Positions 1 to 6,816 of a stretch of DNA of 7,167 nt are shown here, in pieces; the first letter of the stretch is position 1, and every line of letters starts with the position of its first letter. The DNA comes from Nitrospirota bacterium. GTDB taxonomy: Bacteria > Nitrospinota > Nitrospinia > Nitrospinales > VA-1. The position numbers and the translations under genes were made by a program. The stretch covers positions 1 to 7,167 of the forward strand of contig QJWD01000112.1 of the NCBI GenBank assembly GCA_003235465.1, read 5' to 3'. Under the pieces are notes generated by a model. It saw nothing but the letters and a program-made list of their open reading frames with translations. It did no database searches and had not been told where the DNA came from.

Positions 1-32
1 TATTACCGGACTGCTTTTCAAAGGAGGATCCC

Positions 33-422
33 ATGAAACCAAGAAACAGCGTTTTCGTGCTTGCGGCGTTTTTTACCGTGTTTTTTGTGGGCGCAACGGC
101 CCAGGCCGATGTGTCGCCGTGGTTCGTCGAAAAGATGGTGAACGATGAAGCCACCCTGGTTCCCGGCAACACCACCTACTGCAACAAGGACTTCAAGGTG
201 CAGAACATGAGCGAGGAGATGGCTGAGGTCCACGTCATCCTCGGCAACGGCGCCAACTACATCACCGACCGCCTGGAACCGAACGCAAGCAAGGCCTACT
301 CGCTGAATGGCGACTACGGCTTCTCCGGCGGCTGGGATTCATCCCTGACCACGCGGATCGACGAGGCGCGGATCATCAACAGCACCGGCGGCATGTCCGA
401 CCTGAAGGTGATCTGCAAGTGA
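33..422 (+). CDS. small exported protein of unknown function, two cysteines
   Basis: A 129-residue protein that I do not recognise. Residues 1-25 form a standard Sec signal peptide: basic start (KPR), a hydrophobic core around residues 7-20, and an ATAQA end with probable cleavage before DVSPW. The mature part is about 104 residues with only two cysteines, Cys50 and Cys128 (second-last residue), which could form one disulfide tying the C-terminus back to the core. It looks like a soluble periplasmic or secreted beta-rich domain, with no further membrane segment and no lipobox. The start is well supported: a strong AAGGAGG ribosome-binding site lies at 21-27, five bases before the ATG. The stop is TGA at 420-422. 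Its promoter and any upstream operon partner lie outside the window. The next gene is convergent, so there is no functional hint from the neighbour. Coding status is likely; function is unknown. Confidence 0.8.
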   Translation: MKPRNSVFVLAAFFTVFFVGATAQADVSPWFVEKMVNDEATLVPGNTTYCNKDFKVQNMSEEMAEVHVILGNGANYITDRLEPNASKAYSLNGDYGFSGGWDSSLTTRIDEARIINSTGGMSDLKVICK

Positions 423-582
423 CCTATTGGTCATAAAATTTTGAAGGGATGCAATTAAGAAATGGATGAGAGCCGGTTCGCCTTTTAACCCCCGGCGGTT
501 AACCTAGATACGACCGCGATTAACACGATTGGCTGGAGGGGGTGTTGAAAGGCGCGCCGGTTTCGTCGTCTTGAACCCCGTG

Positions 583-2259
583 TCAGAGGGGCGGCGGCGG
601 CAGGATGGGCGGCCGAAGCCGCGTCTCGGGGGCGACCTGAAGTTCGACTTCCGAGAGCAGGACGCTCGGCGTGATGCTGGTCACCGGGATGAAGCCGGAC
701 TCCGCGCCGCAAAACCCGTTGATGACGGTGTCGTCCTTGCCACTGGCGATCACCTTGCTGATCATCGACAGCGGCGTGCCGACGAATTCGACGCCGCGCA
801 CCATCTCCTCCCGGCCATCGGGGAACACTTTGAAGATGTAGATCGGCTTGCCCTTGAACACCTGGAAGTTGGCCGCCTCGGTTTGCGTTTCCCCGCCGAG
901 GATTTTTTTCACGAACAACCCGTAAGGCTTGTTCTGCCGGCGCACTTCGTCGATCAGTTGCTGCTTCAGTTCCGCCGGCGACAGCTTTCTTTCCGATTGA
1001 ACGATGACGTTGCCCATTCGCGACATCGGCAGGCGGGTGCCGTCGCTCCTGGCGTGGCCGTTGCTTTGTTTAAAACCCGACACCGGCGTGCGCGACAGCA
1101 GAAAACTTTTCAGCACCCCCTGCTCAACCAGCATCACCTCTTCGCTTTTCTGGCCCTCGTCGTCAATCAGGTAGTGGCCCGCCAGGCCCGTGTCGTTGAA
1201 GTGCTTGAGGCGGGGGTTGTCGATCACCGTCAAAAACGGCGGCAGAATCCGCTGGCCGACTTTTTTCATGAAGGTTTTGCCGTCGCTAGCCTGCCGGAGC
1301 CTGTCCGCTTCCAGGCGGTGGCCGATGGCCTCGTGAAACAGCACGGCGCTGGCATCCGGGCTGAAAATGGCGGGGCCGACGTAGGGCTCGGTCCGGGGCG
1401 CATTTTTGAGCGCATTCAGCCCGCGAATCAGGTCCCGCGCCTTGCCGGCCAGGGCTTCGGAGGAAGGCCACTGGTCCAGGCCCGTCAGGGTGATCATCTC
1501 GACATCGTGAATGGGCGCGCCCCCCTCGGTTTTGGTCCACGCTTCCAGGCTCACGCCGTAGCGAACCAAGGTGGTGCGGATTTTGTTGCCGTCCGAATCG
1601 TGGTAATGGCGGATCACCCGGTCGGCGCTCAAGCTCACCGAAGATTTTTCGATCTCCGGCGCCTGCTTGAACACCGAAGAAATCCGCCTCGCTTGCTCCT
1701 CCCACTGGGCAACGTCGACATCAAGCTCGGGCACCTCGTCGATGCGGGTTCCCACCCCCGCGCCCGCAGAGAAGTCGTCCACCTCATGCGCCTCGACGCC
1801 GCTGATGAAGCGGCCCTTCTTTTTCAGGAAATTCATGATCGCCTGCTTGTAGCGCAGGTCGGTCTCCTGCCACAAGGCGCGCCGCATCGCATCGTAATCG
1901 CTGTCCAGGGGGATCATCTGCCGGACGCCATGCTGGTGGCTCCCCGGCACCGAACTGTCGAAACGCTCGTCGCCCACGCGCACGTCGACGAACAGGGTGC
2001 GCTCCGCCTCCCGCCTGGAATCGGTCAGCGAACCGAAGCTCGCTTCCACCGCAATCCGGTCGTGATGGCGTATTTGGTAATTGATGAAATAGGGCGGCTC
2101 GAAGACGTCCACCTTGAGGGCGGCGCGGGAACGCACCATCTCATCTTCCATGGCCCGGAAGATGGTGGCGGAGGCCTCTTCGACGCTCTCGGCGCCGGCG
2201 GCGGACAAAAAAAGGCAAAAAACTAGAAAAAGTGCTGTCGTTGGCGAAGCGGTTCGCAT
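583..2259 (-). CDS. TldD/PmbA-family zinc metalloprotease homologue with signal peptide
   Basis: A 558-residue protein starting at the ATG at 2259-2257. An AAGGAGAG ribosome-binding site (2275-2268) lies 8 bases upstream, and a typical signal peptide follows (residues 1-23, ending SAAGA before ESVEE). Family hallmarks are clear: the zinc motif HEAIGH at about 309-314 followed by LEADR, an IDDEG segment near 365-369, the NGHARS...LPMSRMGN stretch near 400-417, and a late Cys517 in NGFCGAESGF. That cysteine matches the third zinc ligand of E. coli TldD, where two His of HExxxH and one Cys bind the metal. Known TldD works with TldE/PmbA as a cytoplasmic heterodimer that degrades unfolded peptides and processes microcin B17 and CcdA. 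Here the export signal implies a periplasmic or extracellular protease, and no TldE partner is in the window. The protein exceeds the roughly 480 residues of E. coli TldD, owing to the signal peptide, a divergent N-terminal half and a proline-rich tail (RPPILPPPPL). Substrate unknown. Confidence 0.9.
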   Translation of the reverse strand: MRTASPTTALFLVFCLFLSAAGAESVEEASATIFRAMEDEMVRSRAALKVDVFEPPYFINYQIRHHDRIAVEASFGSLTDSRREAERTLFVDVRVGDERFDSSVPGSHQHGVRQMIPLDSDYDAMRRALWQETDLRYKQAIMNFLKKKGRFISGVEAHEVDDFSAGAGVGTRIDEVPELDVDVAQWEEQARRISSVFKQAPEIEKSSVSLSADRVIRHYHDSDGNKIRTTLVRYGVSLEAWTKTEGGAPIHDVEMITLTGLDQWPSSEALAGKARDLIRGLNALKNAPRTEPYVGPAIFSPDASAVLFHEAIGHRLEADRLRQASDGKTFMKKVGQRILPPFLTVIDNPRLKHFNDTGLAGHYLIDDEGQKSEEVMLVEQGVLKSFLLSRTPVSGFKQSNGHARSDGTRLPMSRMGNVIVQSERKLSPAELKQQLIDEVRRQNKPYGLFVKKILGGETQTEAANFQVFKGKPIYIFKVFPDGREEMVRGVEFVGTPLSMISKVIASGKDDTVINGFCGAESGFIPVTSITPSVLLSEVELQVAPETRLRPPILPPPPL

Positions 2260-2314
2260 CTGGTTTTCTCTCCTTGAAATGCTCACTCTTGCGCTCAAAA
2301 GCCAAATCCTTGAG

Positions 2315-2343
2315 ATTATATCCGAAAATAGGGCTAAATCAGC
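2315..2343 (-). promoter_or_regulatory. candidate tldD-like gene promoter (weak -35)
   Basis: On the minus strand a perfect TATAAT -10 box lies at 2320-2315, about 55 bases upstream of the start of the exported TldD-like gene. With a 17-base spacer the -35 would be GCTGAT (2343-2338), a poor match to TTGACA. The -10 is therefore well formed, but the promoter would need an activator or tolerate a weak -35. This is a pattern match only. Confidence 0.35.
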
Positions 2344-2399
2344 CTTAATCTGTTATAATTGATTGTTTTACCTTCGCCCTGGCAGCCCGTTTTCCGGAT

Positions 2400-2442
2400 A
2401 AATCAGCATAACTCATTATTTTAAATAGGTTTATGCCGATTT
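2400..2442. repeat. imperfect inverted repeat in divergent intergenic region
   Basis: AAATCAGCATAA (2400-2411) is matched in inverted orientation by TTATGCCGATTT (2431-2442), 11 of 12 positions complementary, with a 19-base AT-rich spacer. A further direct copy of AAATCAGC lies at 2336-2343, 64 bases before the first arm and next to the minus-strand -10 box. It sits between the divergent tldD-like and yqeY genes, upstream of the yqeY -35 box. An operator for a dimeric regulator is possible; chance in AT-rich DNA is also possible. Confidence 0.35.
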
Positions 2443-2481
2443 CCAAGCGCTTTCCATGAAAATTTAATCTCGCCCTGGGTC

Positions 2482-2510
2482 TTGACAAAAGCGCCTTCGG
2501 TTCCTATATT
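2482..2510 (+). promoter_or_regulatory. sigma-70 promoter of the yqeY-dnaG-rpoD operon
   Basis: A perfect TTGACA -35 box (2482-2487), an exactly 17-base spacer, and a TATATT -10 box (2505-2510) differing from TATAAT at one position. Transcription would start near 2516-2518, giving a leader of only about 20 bases before the yqeY ATG at 2538. No comparably good promoter is visible before dnaG or rpoD, so this is probably the main housekeeping promoter for the cluster, possibly read by the sigma factor it encodes. Confidence 0.8.
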
Positions 2511-2523
2511 TTCTCTTTTTAAC

Positions 2524-2535
2524 GGTTATATAACC
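2524..2535. promoter_or_regulatory. 12-bp perfect palindrome between promoter and yqeY start
   Basis: GGTTATATAACC is a perfect palindrome 13 bases downstream of the -10 box and 2 bases before the yqeY ATG. It fills the position where a Shine-Dalgarno sequence would be expected, and none is visible there. The position, about +7 to +18, is typical for a repressor operator; as RNA it could also form a small hairpin over the ribosome-binding region. Function is inferred from position and symmetry only. Confidence 0.4.
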
Positions 2536-2537
2536 CT

Positions 2538-2990
2538 ATGAGTTTAAAGGAACAACTCCTTTCGGAAATGAAAGGAGCCATGAAACAGAGGGATACCCTT
2601 CGGCTCGACACCATCCGCAGCGTCAATTCTGAAATCAAGAATCAGGAAATCAACCTTCGTGACACCCTCGGGGATGAGCAGATCATCTCCATCATTGCCA
2701 GTCAGATCAAGAAACGCAAGGAAGCCGCGGCCCTGTTCCAGCAGGGCGGGCGGGCCGATCTCGCTGAAAAGGAAATGCAGGAGCTCGCCATTCTGGAAGC
2801 CTACATGCCCGCCCAGGTCGGCGAGGAGGAGATCCGGCAGCGGGTGCGGGAGGTGATCGCCGAAGTGGCCGCGAAAGGCCCGCAGGACATGGGCCGGGTG
2901 ATGAAAACGGTGGTGTCGGAATTCAAGGGCCGGGCGGACAACGCCCTCATCAAGACCATCGTGAGCGAGCTGCTTGGCCCGTCCTCCTAG
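2538..2990 (+). CDS. yqeY: GatB/YqeY domain-containing protein
   Basis: A 150-residue protein matching the YqeY family along its whole length. It opens with MSLKEQLLSEMKGAMKQRD and the LRLDTIR motif, continues with the KKRKEAAALFQQGGRADLAEKE segment spread over the middle, the AYMPAQ turn near residues 90-95, and a C-terminal DMGRVMK...KGRAD block. The family resembles the tail domain of GatB, the amidotransferase subunit that turns Glu-tRNA(Gln) into Gln-tRNA(Gln), and is thought to contact tRNA; its exact role is not settled. The start at 2538 fits the family N-terminus although the leader lacks a Shine-Dalgarno sequence. A second in-frame ATG at 2581 is preceded by AAAGGAG (2571-2577) but would cut into the conserved first helix. 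It is the first gene of the operon, 96 bases ahead of dnaG, where E. coli has rpsU. Confidence 0.92.
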   Translation: MSLKEQLLSEMKGAMKQRDTLRLDTIRSVNSEIKNQEINLRDTLGDEQIISIIASQIKKRKEAAALFQQGGRADLAEKEMQELAILEAYMPAQVGEEEIRQRVREVIAEVAAKGPQDMGRVMKTVVSEFKGRADNALIKTIVSELLGPSS

Positions 2991-3001
2991 AGTGAAATAA
3001 G

Positions 3002-3043
3002 GGAACCCGCAGCAACACGGCGGCTATAACCGAGCCGCGTTCC
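3002..3043 (+). promoter_or_regulatory. possible RNA hairpin between yqeY and dnaG
   Basis: The 96-base gap between yqeY and dnaG contains GCGGCT (3020-3025) and AGCCGC (3033-3038), a perfect 6-bp stem with a 7-base loop. GTTCC (3039-3043), directly after the inner stem, can also pair with GGAAC at 3002-3006, extending it asymmetrically. No T-run follows, so it does not look like an intrinsic terminator. It could be a processing or stability element separating yqeY expression from the low-level dnaG; known operons of this kind are regulated by terminators and RNase cleavage between genes. Base pairing is seen; the role is inference. Confidence 0.35.
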
Positions 3044-3086
3044 TCCCCGCGGATGATTTCATTGACCAGAAGCCCCGAGAATCGAA

Positions 3087-4856
3087 TTGAAAAATCGTAT
3101 CCCCGACAGCGTCATTGAAGACATCCGCTCCCGTAGCGACATCGTCGAAAAGGTGTCCGCTCACGTGGCGCTCAAAAAGGCGGGCAAATACCTGAAGGGC
3201 CTGTGCCCCTTCCATTCGGAGAAAACCCCCTCGTTCACCGTCAGCCCGGACAAGCAAATCTACCACTGCTTCGGCTGCGGCGCCGGCGGCAACGTCTTCA
3301 AGTTCCTCATGGAAACCGAGGAGATCTCCTTCATCGACGCCCTGAAAAAGCTGGCAAGCGAAGCGGGGGTGGAGCTGCCCTCCTACCAGCCGGACCAGCC
3401 GCCCGGCGAACGCGAGGTCCTGTTCCGTTTGAACCGGCTCGCGGCGGAGTATTTCCAGGCCCAGCTGAACGACCCTGAGGCGGGCCTCGCCGCCCGGAAA
3501 TACGCCGAGAGCCGCAAGCTTGACGGCGAGACCCTCGCCAAATACCAGATCGGCTGGGCGCCTGCGGGGTGGCGCGGCCTGGCCGGTGCGCTTGGTAAAA
3601 ACGCCTCCTCAGAACTGCTGGAGAAGGCGGGGCTCATCCGCAAAAGCGAGCGCGGGGGCGACTATTACGACCGCTTCCGCGGCCGTTTCATGTTTCCGCT
3701 CAGCGATGTCCAGGGCCGCATCATCGGCTTCGCCGGCCGCACCCTGAACGAGGAAGACGGCCCCAAATACCTGAATTCGCCGGAAACCGTGCTGTACAAG
3801 AAAGGCAGCACCCTGTTCGGGCTCGACGGCGCGCGCGAGGCCATCCGCCGCCGCGACAGCGCCCTCGTCGTCGAAGGTTATTTCGACCAGATCCGCGCCC
3901 ACCAGTACGGCATCAAGAACACCGTCGCCGCCTGCGGCACCGCGCTGACCGCCGCCCAGGCCTCGCTGCTAAGACAGATCACCCAGAGCGTGACCCTGGT
4001 TTTCGACGCCGACGCCGCCGGCCAGGCCGCCGCCGACAAGGGCTTCGATGTGCTCCTCGAGCAGGGGCTGAACGTCCGCGTTGCCGTGCTTCCCGAAGGC
4101 CAGGATCCGGATTCCTACCTGCTCGAACAGGGGGCGGAAGCTTTTTTAAGGCAAATAGAAACCGCGCGCCCCTATATTGAATCTTATATTCAACGGGTCA
4201 TACGCGCGGGCGAGGTGACGAGCCCGGATGGCCGCGTTCAGGTGGTCAACCAGGTCCTCCCCCTGCTTCTCAAGGTGAAAAACCAGGTCGAACGCAGCGA
4301 ATGGGTGCGCTATTTCGCCGAGCACGCAGGCGTGGACGACCAGGCCCTGCTCGGCGAGCTCAAGAAAGCCATGGAGCAGGACCAGGGCGCCCTGCCGCGC
4401 GAGGTGGCGGTCCAGGCGGCCCCCTCCCGGCTCGATCCGGAGTATTACCTGGCCCAACTGGCCCTCGCAAGCAGCGAGGCGGCCGCCGTTATCCGCCGGG
4501 AAATCGCCCTCGAGGAACTGTCGAACGGCGTTTTCCGCGAGATCATGGGATTGATATACGAACACCACGACACGGCGGCGCCCGTCAAGGCGGATCGCCT
4601 GCTCGACAAGGTGGAGCGGGAGGAAACGCGCACCTGGCTCACCCGCATGAGCCTGGAGCCCATCGCCTTCGACAACCCGGAAAAAGCCGCGCGCGACTGC
4701 ATCCATGAAATAAAACGGAAAAATATCGAATCCATCATTACAGAACTCATAAAACAGCGCCGGGAAGCCGAAATGGCAGGAGAGTCCGATCGCTCCCGCG
4801 CCCTTCACAGCCGGCTCAAGGAAATGCGGCTTTCGCTGGGCACCCGGCAGGGTTAA
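3087..4856 (+). CDS. dnaG: DNA primase DnaG
   Basis: The 589-residue primase that makes RNA primers for replication and docks on the DnaB helicase. Domains in order: an N-terminal CHC2 zinc ribbon with Cys40, His43, Cys61 and Cys64, at the same residue numbers as in E. coli; the RNA-polymerase core with the [13 protein letters not shown]...GRIIGFAGR basic motif near 195-218 and the KYLNSPET segment near 227; a TOPRIM fold with Glu263 in VEGYFD, Asp307 and Asp309 in VFDADAAG, and DPD at 340-342, all metal-binding acids intact; then a divergent helical helicase-binding domain from about 445. The start is a TTG at 3087: an in-frame TGA lies at 3063-3065 and no ATG or GTG precedes the zinc domain. 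The ribosome-binding site is weak. Poor initiation suits an enzyme needed in few copies and is known for E. coli dnaG. rpoD starts 59 bases after its TAA stop. Length is usual for the family. Confidence 0.97.
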   Translation: MKNRIPDSVIEDIRSRSDIVEKVSAHVALKKAGKYLKGLCPFHSEKTPSFTVSPDKQIYHCFGCGAGGNVFKFLMETEEISFIDALKKLASEAGVELPSYQPDQPPGEREVLFRLNRLAAEYFQAQLNDPEAGLAARKYAESRKLDGETLAKYQIGWAPAGWRGLAGALGKNASSELLEKAGLIRKSERGGDYYDRFRGRFMFPLSDVQGRIIGFAGRTLNEEDGPKYLNSPETVLYKKGSTLFGLDGAREAIRRRDSALVVEGYFDQIRAHQYGIKNTVAACGTALTAAQASLLRQITQSVTLVFDADAAGQAAADKGFDVLLEQGLNVRVAVLPEGQDPDSYLLEQGAEAFLRQIETARPYIESYIQRVIRAGEVTSPDGRVQVVNQVLPLLLKVKNQVERSEWVRYFAEHAGVDDQALLGELKKAMEQDQGALPREVAVQAAPSRLDPEYYLAQLALASSEAAAVIRREIALEELSNGVFREIMGLIYEHHDTAAPVKADRLLDKVEREETRTWLTRMSLEPIAFDNPEKAARDCIHEIKRKNIESIITELIKQRREAEMAGESDRSRALHSRLKEMRLSLGTRQG

Positions 4857-4915
4857 CGAATACAGCAAGGTTTATAAATAAAAATCCGCAAGGATCAACT
4901 GGAGAGACCGTCTCG

Positions 4916-6691
4916 ATGGCCAACATTGAAAAACTCACCAACGTTTCAGAGATCAATCAACTGATCACCCAGGGCAAGGAAAAGGGCTACCTGACCTACG
5001 AAGAGGTCAACGACGTCCTGCCTTCCGACCTCGTCACGCCCGACCAGATTGACGACCTCATGCACCTGTTCGGTGAAAACGAAATCAACATCGTGGACTC
5101 CGCCCTCAAGGGCGAAAAACTGAACGCCAGCAAGGAAGAGGAAGAAAACGACAAGGACGACGACTCCTCGAACGACGACGACACCTCCATGTCCAAGGCA
5201 GACTCCATCTCCATCGACGACCCCGTGCGCATGTACCTGCGCGAGATGGGCACCATCTCCCTGCTCACCCGCAAGGGCGAAGTGGAGATCGCCAAGCGCA
5301 TCGAAGCCGGGCAGGACGAAGTCAACGCCGCCGTCGCCAACTGCTCCGTCACCATCAACGAGATTCTCGCCCTCGGCGAACAGATCCGCAAGGAAGAGAT
5401 CAGCGTGTTCGACGTCGTCCATTACACCGAGCCCGACGAAAAGCGCCTCGAATCCGAAAAAGACGAAGCCAAGAAATTCCTCAAGAACATCAAGAAAGTG
5501 AAAACCGAGCAGGACAAGCTCGAAAAACTCAGGAAGCGCCTGGGCGCGGCCAACATCTCCGAGAAAGTCCGCACCCGTCTCGAAAAAGAAGAAGCCGCGC
5601 AGCGGAAATCCGTCGAAAAGGCCATCCCCGCCACCAACCTGAGCGCCGACGTGATGGACAACATCATCGAGAAGATCTACGAGATCGCCGCCGAAATCCG
5701 CGCCGCCGGCAAGGAGGAACGCAACCTCGAAAAAGAACTCGGCCTCACCCTGGCGGAAGTCAAGAAAACCGCAAAGAACTGGGTCAAGCAGAAAAGCGTG
5801 AAGATTCCCTGCGGCCGCGTCATCACCCGCCAGCAGTACGACAACTACATGAAGATGGTGCAAAGCGGGCGGCGCAAAATCAAGAAAATCGAAAAGAGCA
5901 CCAGCACCTCCAAGGACCACCTGCTCGCCACCGTGCGCTCCATCGCCCGCGGCCGCGTGAAGGACAAAACCGCCAAGCGCGAACTGGCCGAAGCCAACCT
6001 CCGCCTGGTTGTGTCCATCGCCAAGAAATACACCAACCGCGGCCTGCAATTCCTCGACCTCATCCAGGAAGGCAACATCGGCCTGATGAAAGCCGTCGAC
6101 AAATTCGAATACCGCCGCGGCTACAAATTCAGCACCTACGCCACATGGTGGATCCGTCAGGCCATCACCCGCGCCATTGCCGACCAGGCGCGCACCATCC
6201 GCATACCGGTGCACATGATCGAAACCATCAACAAGCTCATCCGCGTCTCGCGCCACCTCGTGCAGGAACTCGGCCGCGAACCCACGCCCGAGGAGATCGC
6301 CGAAAAAATGAGCCTGCCGGTGGAGAAAGTCCGCAAAGTGCTCAAAATCGCCAAAGAGCCCATCTCCCTGGAGACGCCCATCGGCGAAGAGGAGAACAGC
6401 CACCTGGGCGACTTCATCGAGGACAAAAAAGTCCTCTCGCCCATCGACTCCGTGGTCAAGAAAAACCTCAAGGACCAGACCCTGAAAGTCCTCTCCACCC
6501 TGGCGACCAGGGAGGAAAAAGTCCTGCGCAAGCGCTTCGGCATCGGCCTCGACTCCGAACACACCCTCGAAGAAGTCGGGCAGGATTTCGCCGTCACCCG
6601 CGAGCGCATAAGGCAGATCGAAGCCAAGGCGCTGCGCAAGCTCAGGCACCCGAGCCGCAGCAAAAAACTCCGCAGCTTCGTGGAAGGATGA
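4916..6691 (+). CDS. rpoD: RNA polymerase primary sigma factor, sigma-70 (RpoD)
   Basis: A 591-residue group 1 sigma factor that directs RNA polymerase to housekeeping promoters. Regions in order: region 1.1 (about 1-70, with [14 protein letters not shown]), a very acidic linker rich in D, E, S and N (about 72-92), region 1.2 (100-133, [12 protein letters not shown]), a long non-conserved insert (about 134-340) with charged probable coiled-coil stretches, region 2 with its core-binding and -10-recognition helices (355-430, including [14 protein letters not shown] and [15 protein letters not shown]), region 3 (433-510), and region 4 (about 515-585), whose helix-turn-helix [19 protein letters not shown] reads the -35 element. 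A GGAGAG ribosome-binding site (4901-4906) lies 9 bases before the ATG. GAGA (4904-4907) can pair with TCTC (4911-4914), a tiny hairpin touching this site. An AT-rich stretch with TATAAA at 4873-4878 has no matching -35. The stop is 6 bases from the tRNA, so the two are surely co-transcribed. Confidence 0.98.
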   Translation: MANIEKLTNVSEINQLITQGKEKGYLTYEEVNDVLPSDLVTPDQIDDLMHLFGENEINIVDSALKGEKLNASKEEEENDKDDDSSNDDDTSMSKADSISIDDPVRMYLREMGTISLLTRKGEVEIAKRIEAGQDEVNAAVANCSVTINEILALGEQIRKEEISVFDVVHYTEPDEKRLESEKDEAKKFLKNIKKVKTEQDKLEKLRKRLGAANISEKVRTRLEKEEAAQRKSVEKAIPATNLSADVMDNIIEKIYEIAAEIRAAGKEERNLEKELGLTLAEVKKTAKNWVKQKSVKIPCGRVITRQQYDNYMKMVQSGRRKIKKIEKSTSTSKDHLLATVRSIARGRVKDKTAKRELAEANLRLVVSIAKKYTNRGLQFLDLIQEGNIGLMKAVDKFEYRRGYKFSTYATWWIRQAITRAIADQARTIRIPVHMIETINKLIRVSRHLVQELGREPTPEEIAEKMSLPVEKVRKVLKIAKEPISLETPIGEEENSHLGDFIEDKKVLSPIDSVVKKNLKDQTLKVLSTLATREEKVLRKRFGIGLDSEHTLEEVGQDFAVTRERIRQIEAKALRKLRHPSRSKKLRSFVEG

Positions 6692-6697
6692 ACTTCA

Positions 6698-6771
6698 GGG
6701 CCTATAGCTCAGTTGGTTAGAGCCCCCGGCTCATAACCGGTCGGTCCCAGGTTCGAGTCCTGGTGGGCCCA
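6698..6771 (+). tRNA. tRNA with CAU anticodon, probably tRNA-Ile2 (elongator Met possible)
   Basis: A 74-base tRNA with a full cloverleaf: acceptor stem GGGCCTA/TGGGCCC (one G-U pair), D-stem GCTC/GAGC, anticodon loop CTCATAA with CAT at 6732-6734, a 5-base variable loop, T-stem CCAGG/CCTGG and T-loop TTCGAGT, and discriminator A at 6771. CCA is not encoded (TCA follows), so it must be added after transcription. The acceptor stem has the C4-G69 and C5-G68 pairs used by TilS to recognise tRNA-Ile2, and it resembles tRNA-Ile(GAU) stems; this favours Ile2, whose C34 becomes lysidine to read AUA, over elongator Met. The loop is not that of initiator tRNA. One oddity: the top pair of the anticodon stem (27-43) is C-U, a mismatch, where related tRNAs carry G-U. 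It lies in a run of five C at 6723-6727. Confidence 0.93.
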
Positions 6772-6780
6772 TCAAATAAC

Positions 6781-6816
6781 AAAGGACTTATGGCAAAAGC
6801 CATAAGTCCTTTTTAT
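6781..6816 (+). terminator. strong intrinsic terminator after the tRNA, probably bidirectional
   Basis: AAAGGACTTATGGC (6781-6794) pairs perfectly over 14 bp with GCCATAAGTCCTTT (6799-6812) around an AAAA loop, and a T-rich tail (TTTTATTTT) follows. It closes the yqeY-dnaG-rpoD-tRNA transcript 9 bases past the tRNA. Read on the minus strand the same stem is followed by TTTGTTATTT, so it can also stop transcription from the RHS side, whose reading frame ends at 6813 inside it. Confidence 0.92.

Noticed and set aside
420..433. Small hairpin TGACC-TATT-GGTCA over the stop of the first gene, as a terminator
   Set aside because: The stem is only 5 bp and AT-containing, with TAAAATTTT rather than a T-run behind it. 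The rest of the 423-582 gap shows no convincing terminator, promoter or gene.
485..502. TTAACC/GGTTAA inverted repeat in the 423-582 gap as a terminator for the TldD-like gene
   Set aside because: On the minus strand it is followed by A-rich, not T-rich, sequence, so it lacks the tail of an intrinsic terminator.
529..2226. 565-codon open frame on the + strand opposite the TldD-like gene
   Set aside because: It is an antisense shadow of a GC-rich gene: the composition is biased (many H, R, A, L), no domain is recognisable, and the minus-strand protein carries a complete zinc protease motif set.
2257..2298. TTG at 2298-2296 as start of the TldD-like gene
   Set aside because: The ATG at 2259 has an AAGGAGAG site 8 bases upstream and begins a textbook signal peptide; the TTG start would add 13 residues that include the ribosome site and bury the signal.
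2351..2359. Extended -10 TGTTATAAT on the + strand as a second yqeY promoter
   Set aside because: No -35 match at a usable spacing, and the promoter at 2482-2510 is far better placed; kept only as a remote possibility.
4142..4180. T TTT TTA slippery heptamer in frame in dnaG (4142-4148) with a -1 stop at 4178-4180
   Set aside because: The -1 product would end near residue 364, inside the catalytic core rather than at a domain boundary, and the only nearby stem (TTGAAT/ATTCAA, 4177-4193) is too far and too weak. It is probably a chance codon run.
4946..6649. 567-codon open frame on the - strand inside rpoD
   Set aside because: This F/D/G/V-rich low-complexity translation is typical of the antisense of a gene with strong C/G third-position bias; rpoD on the + strand is complete and conserved.
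6145..6720. 191-codon + strand frame overlapping rpoD and the tRNA
   Set aside because: It is an out-of-frame shadow of rpoD rich in R, P, H and A that runs into the tRNA.
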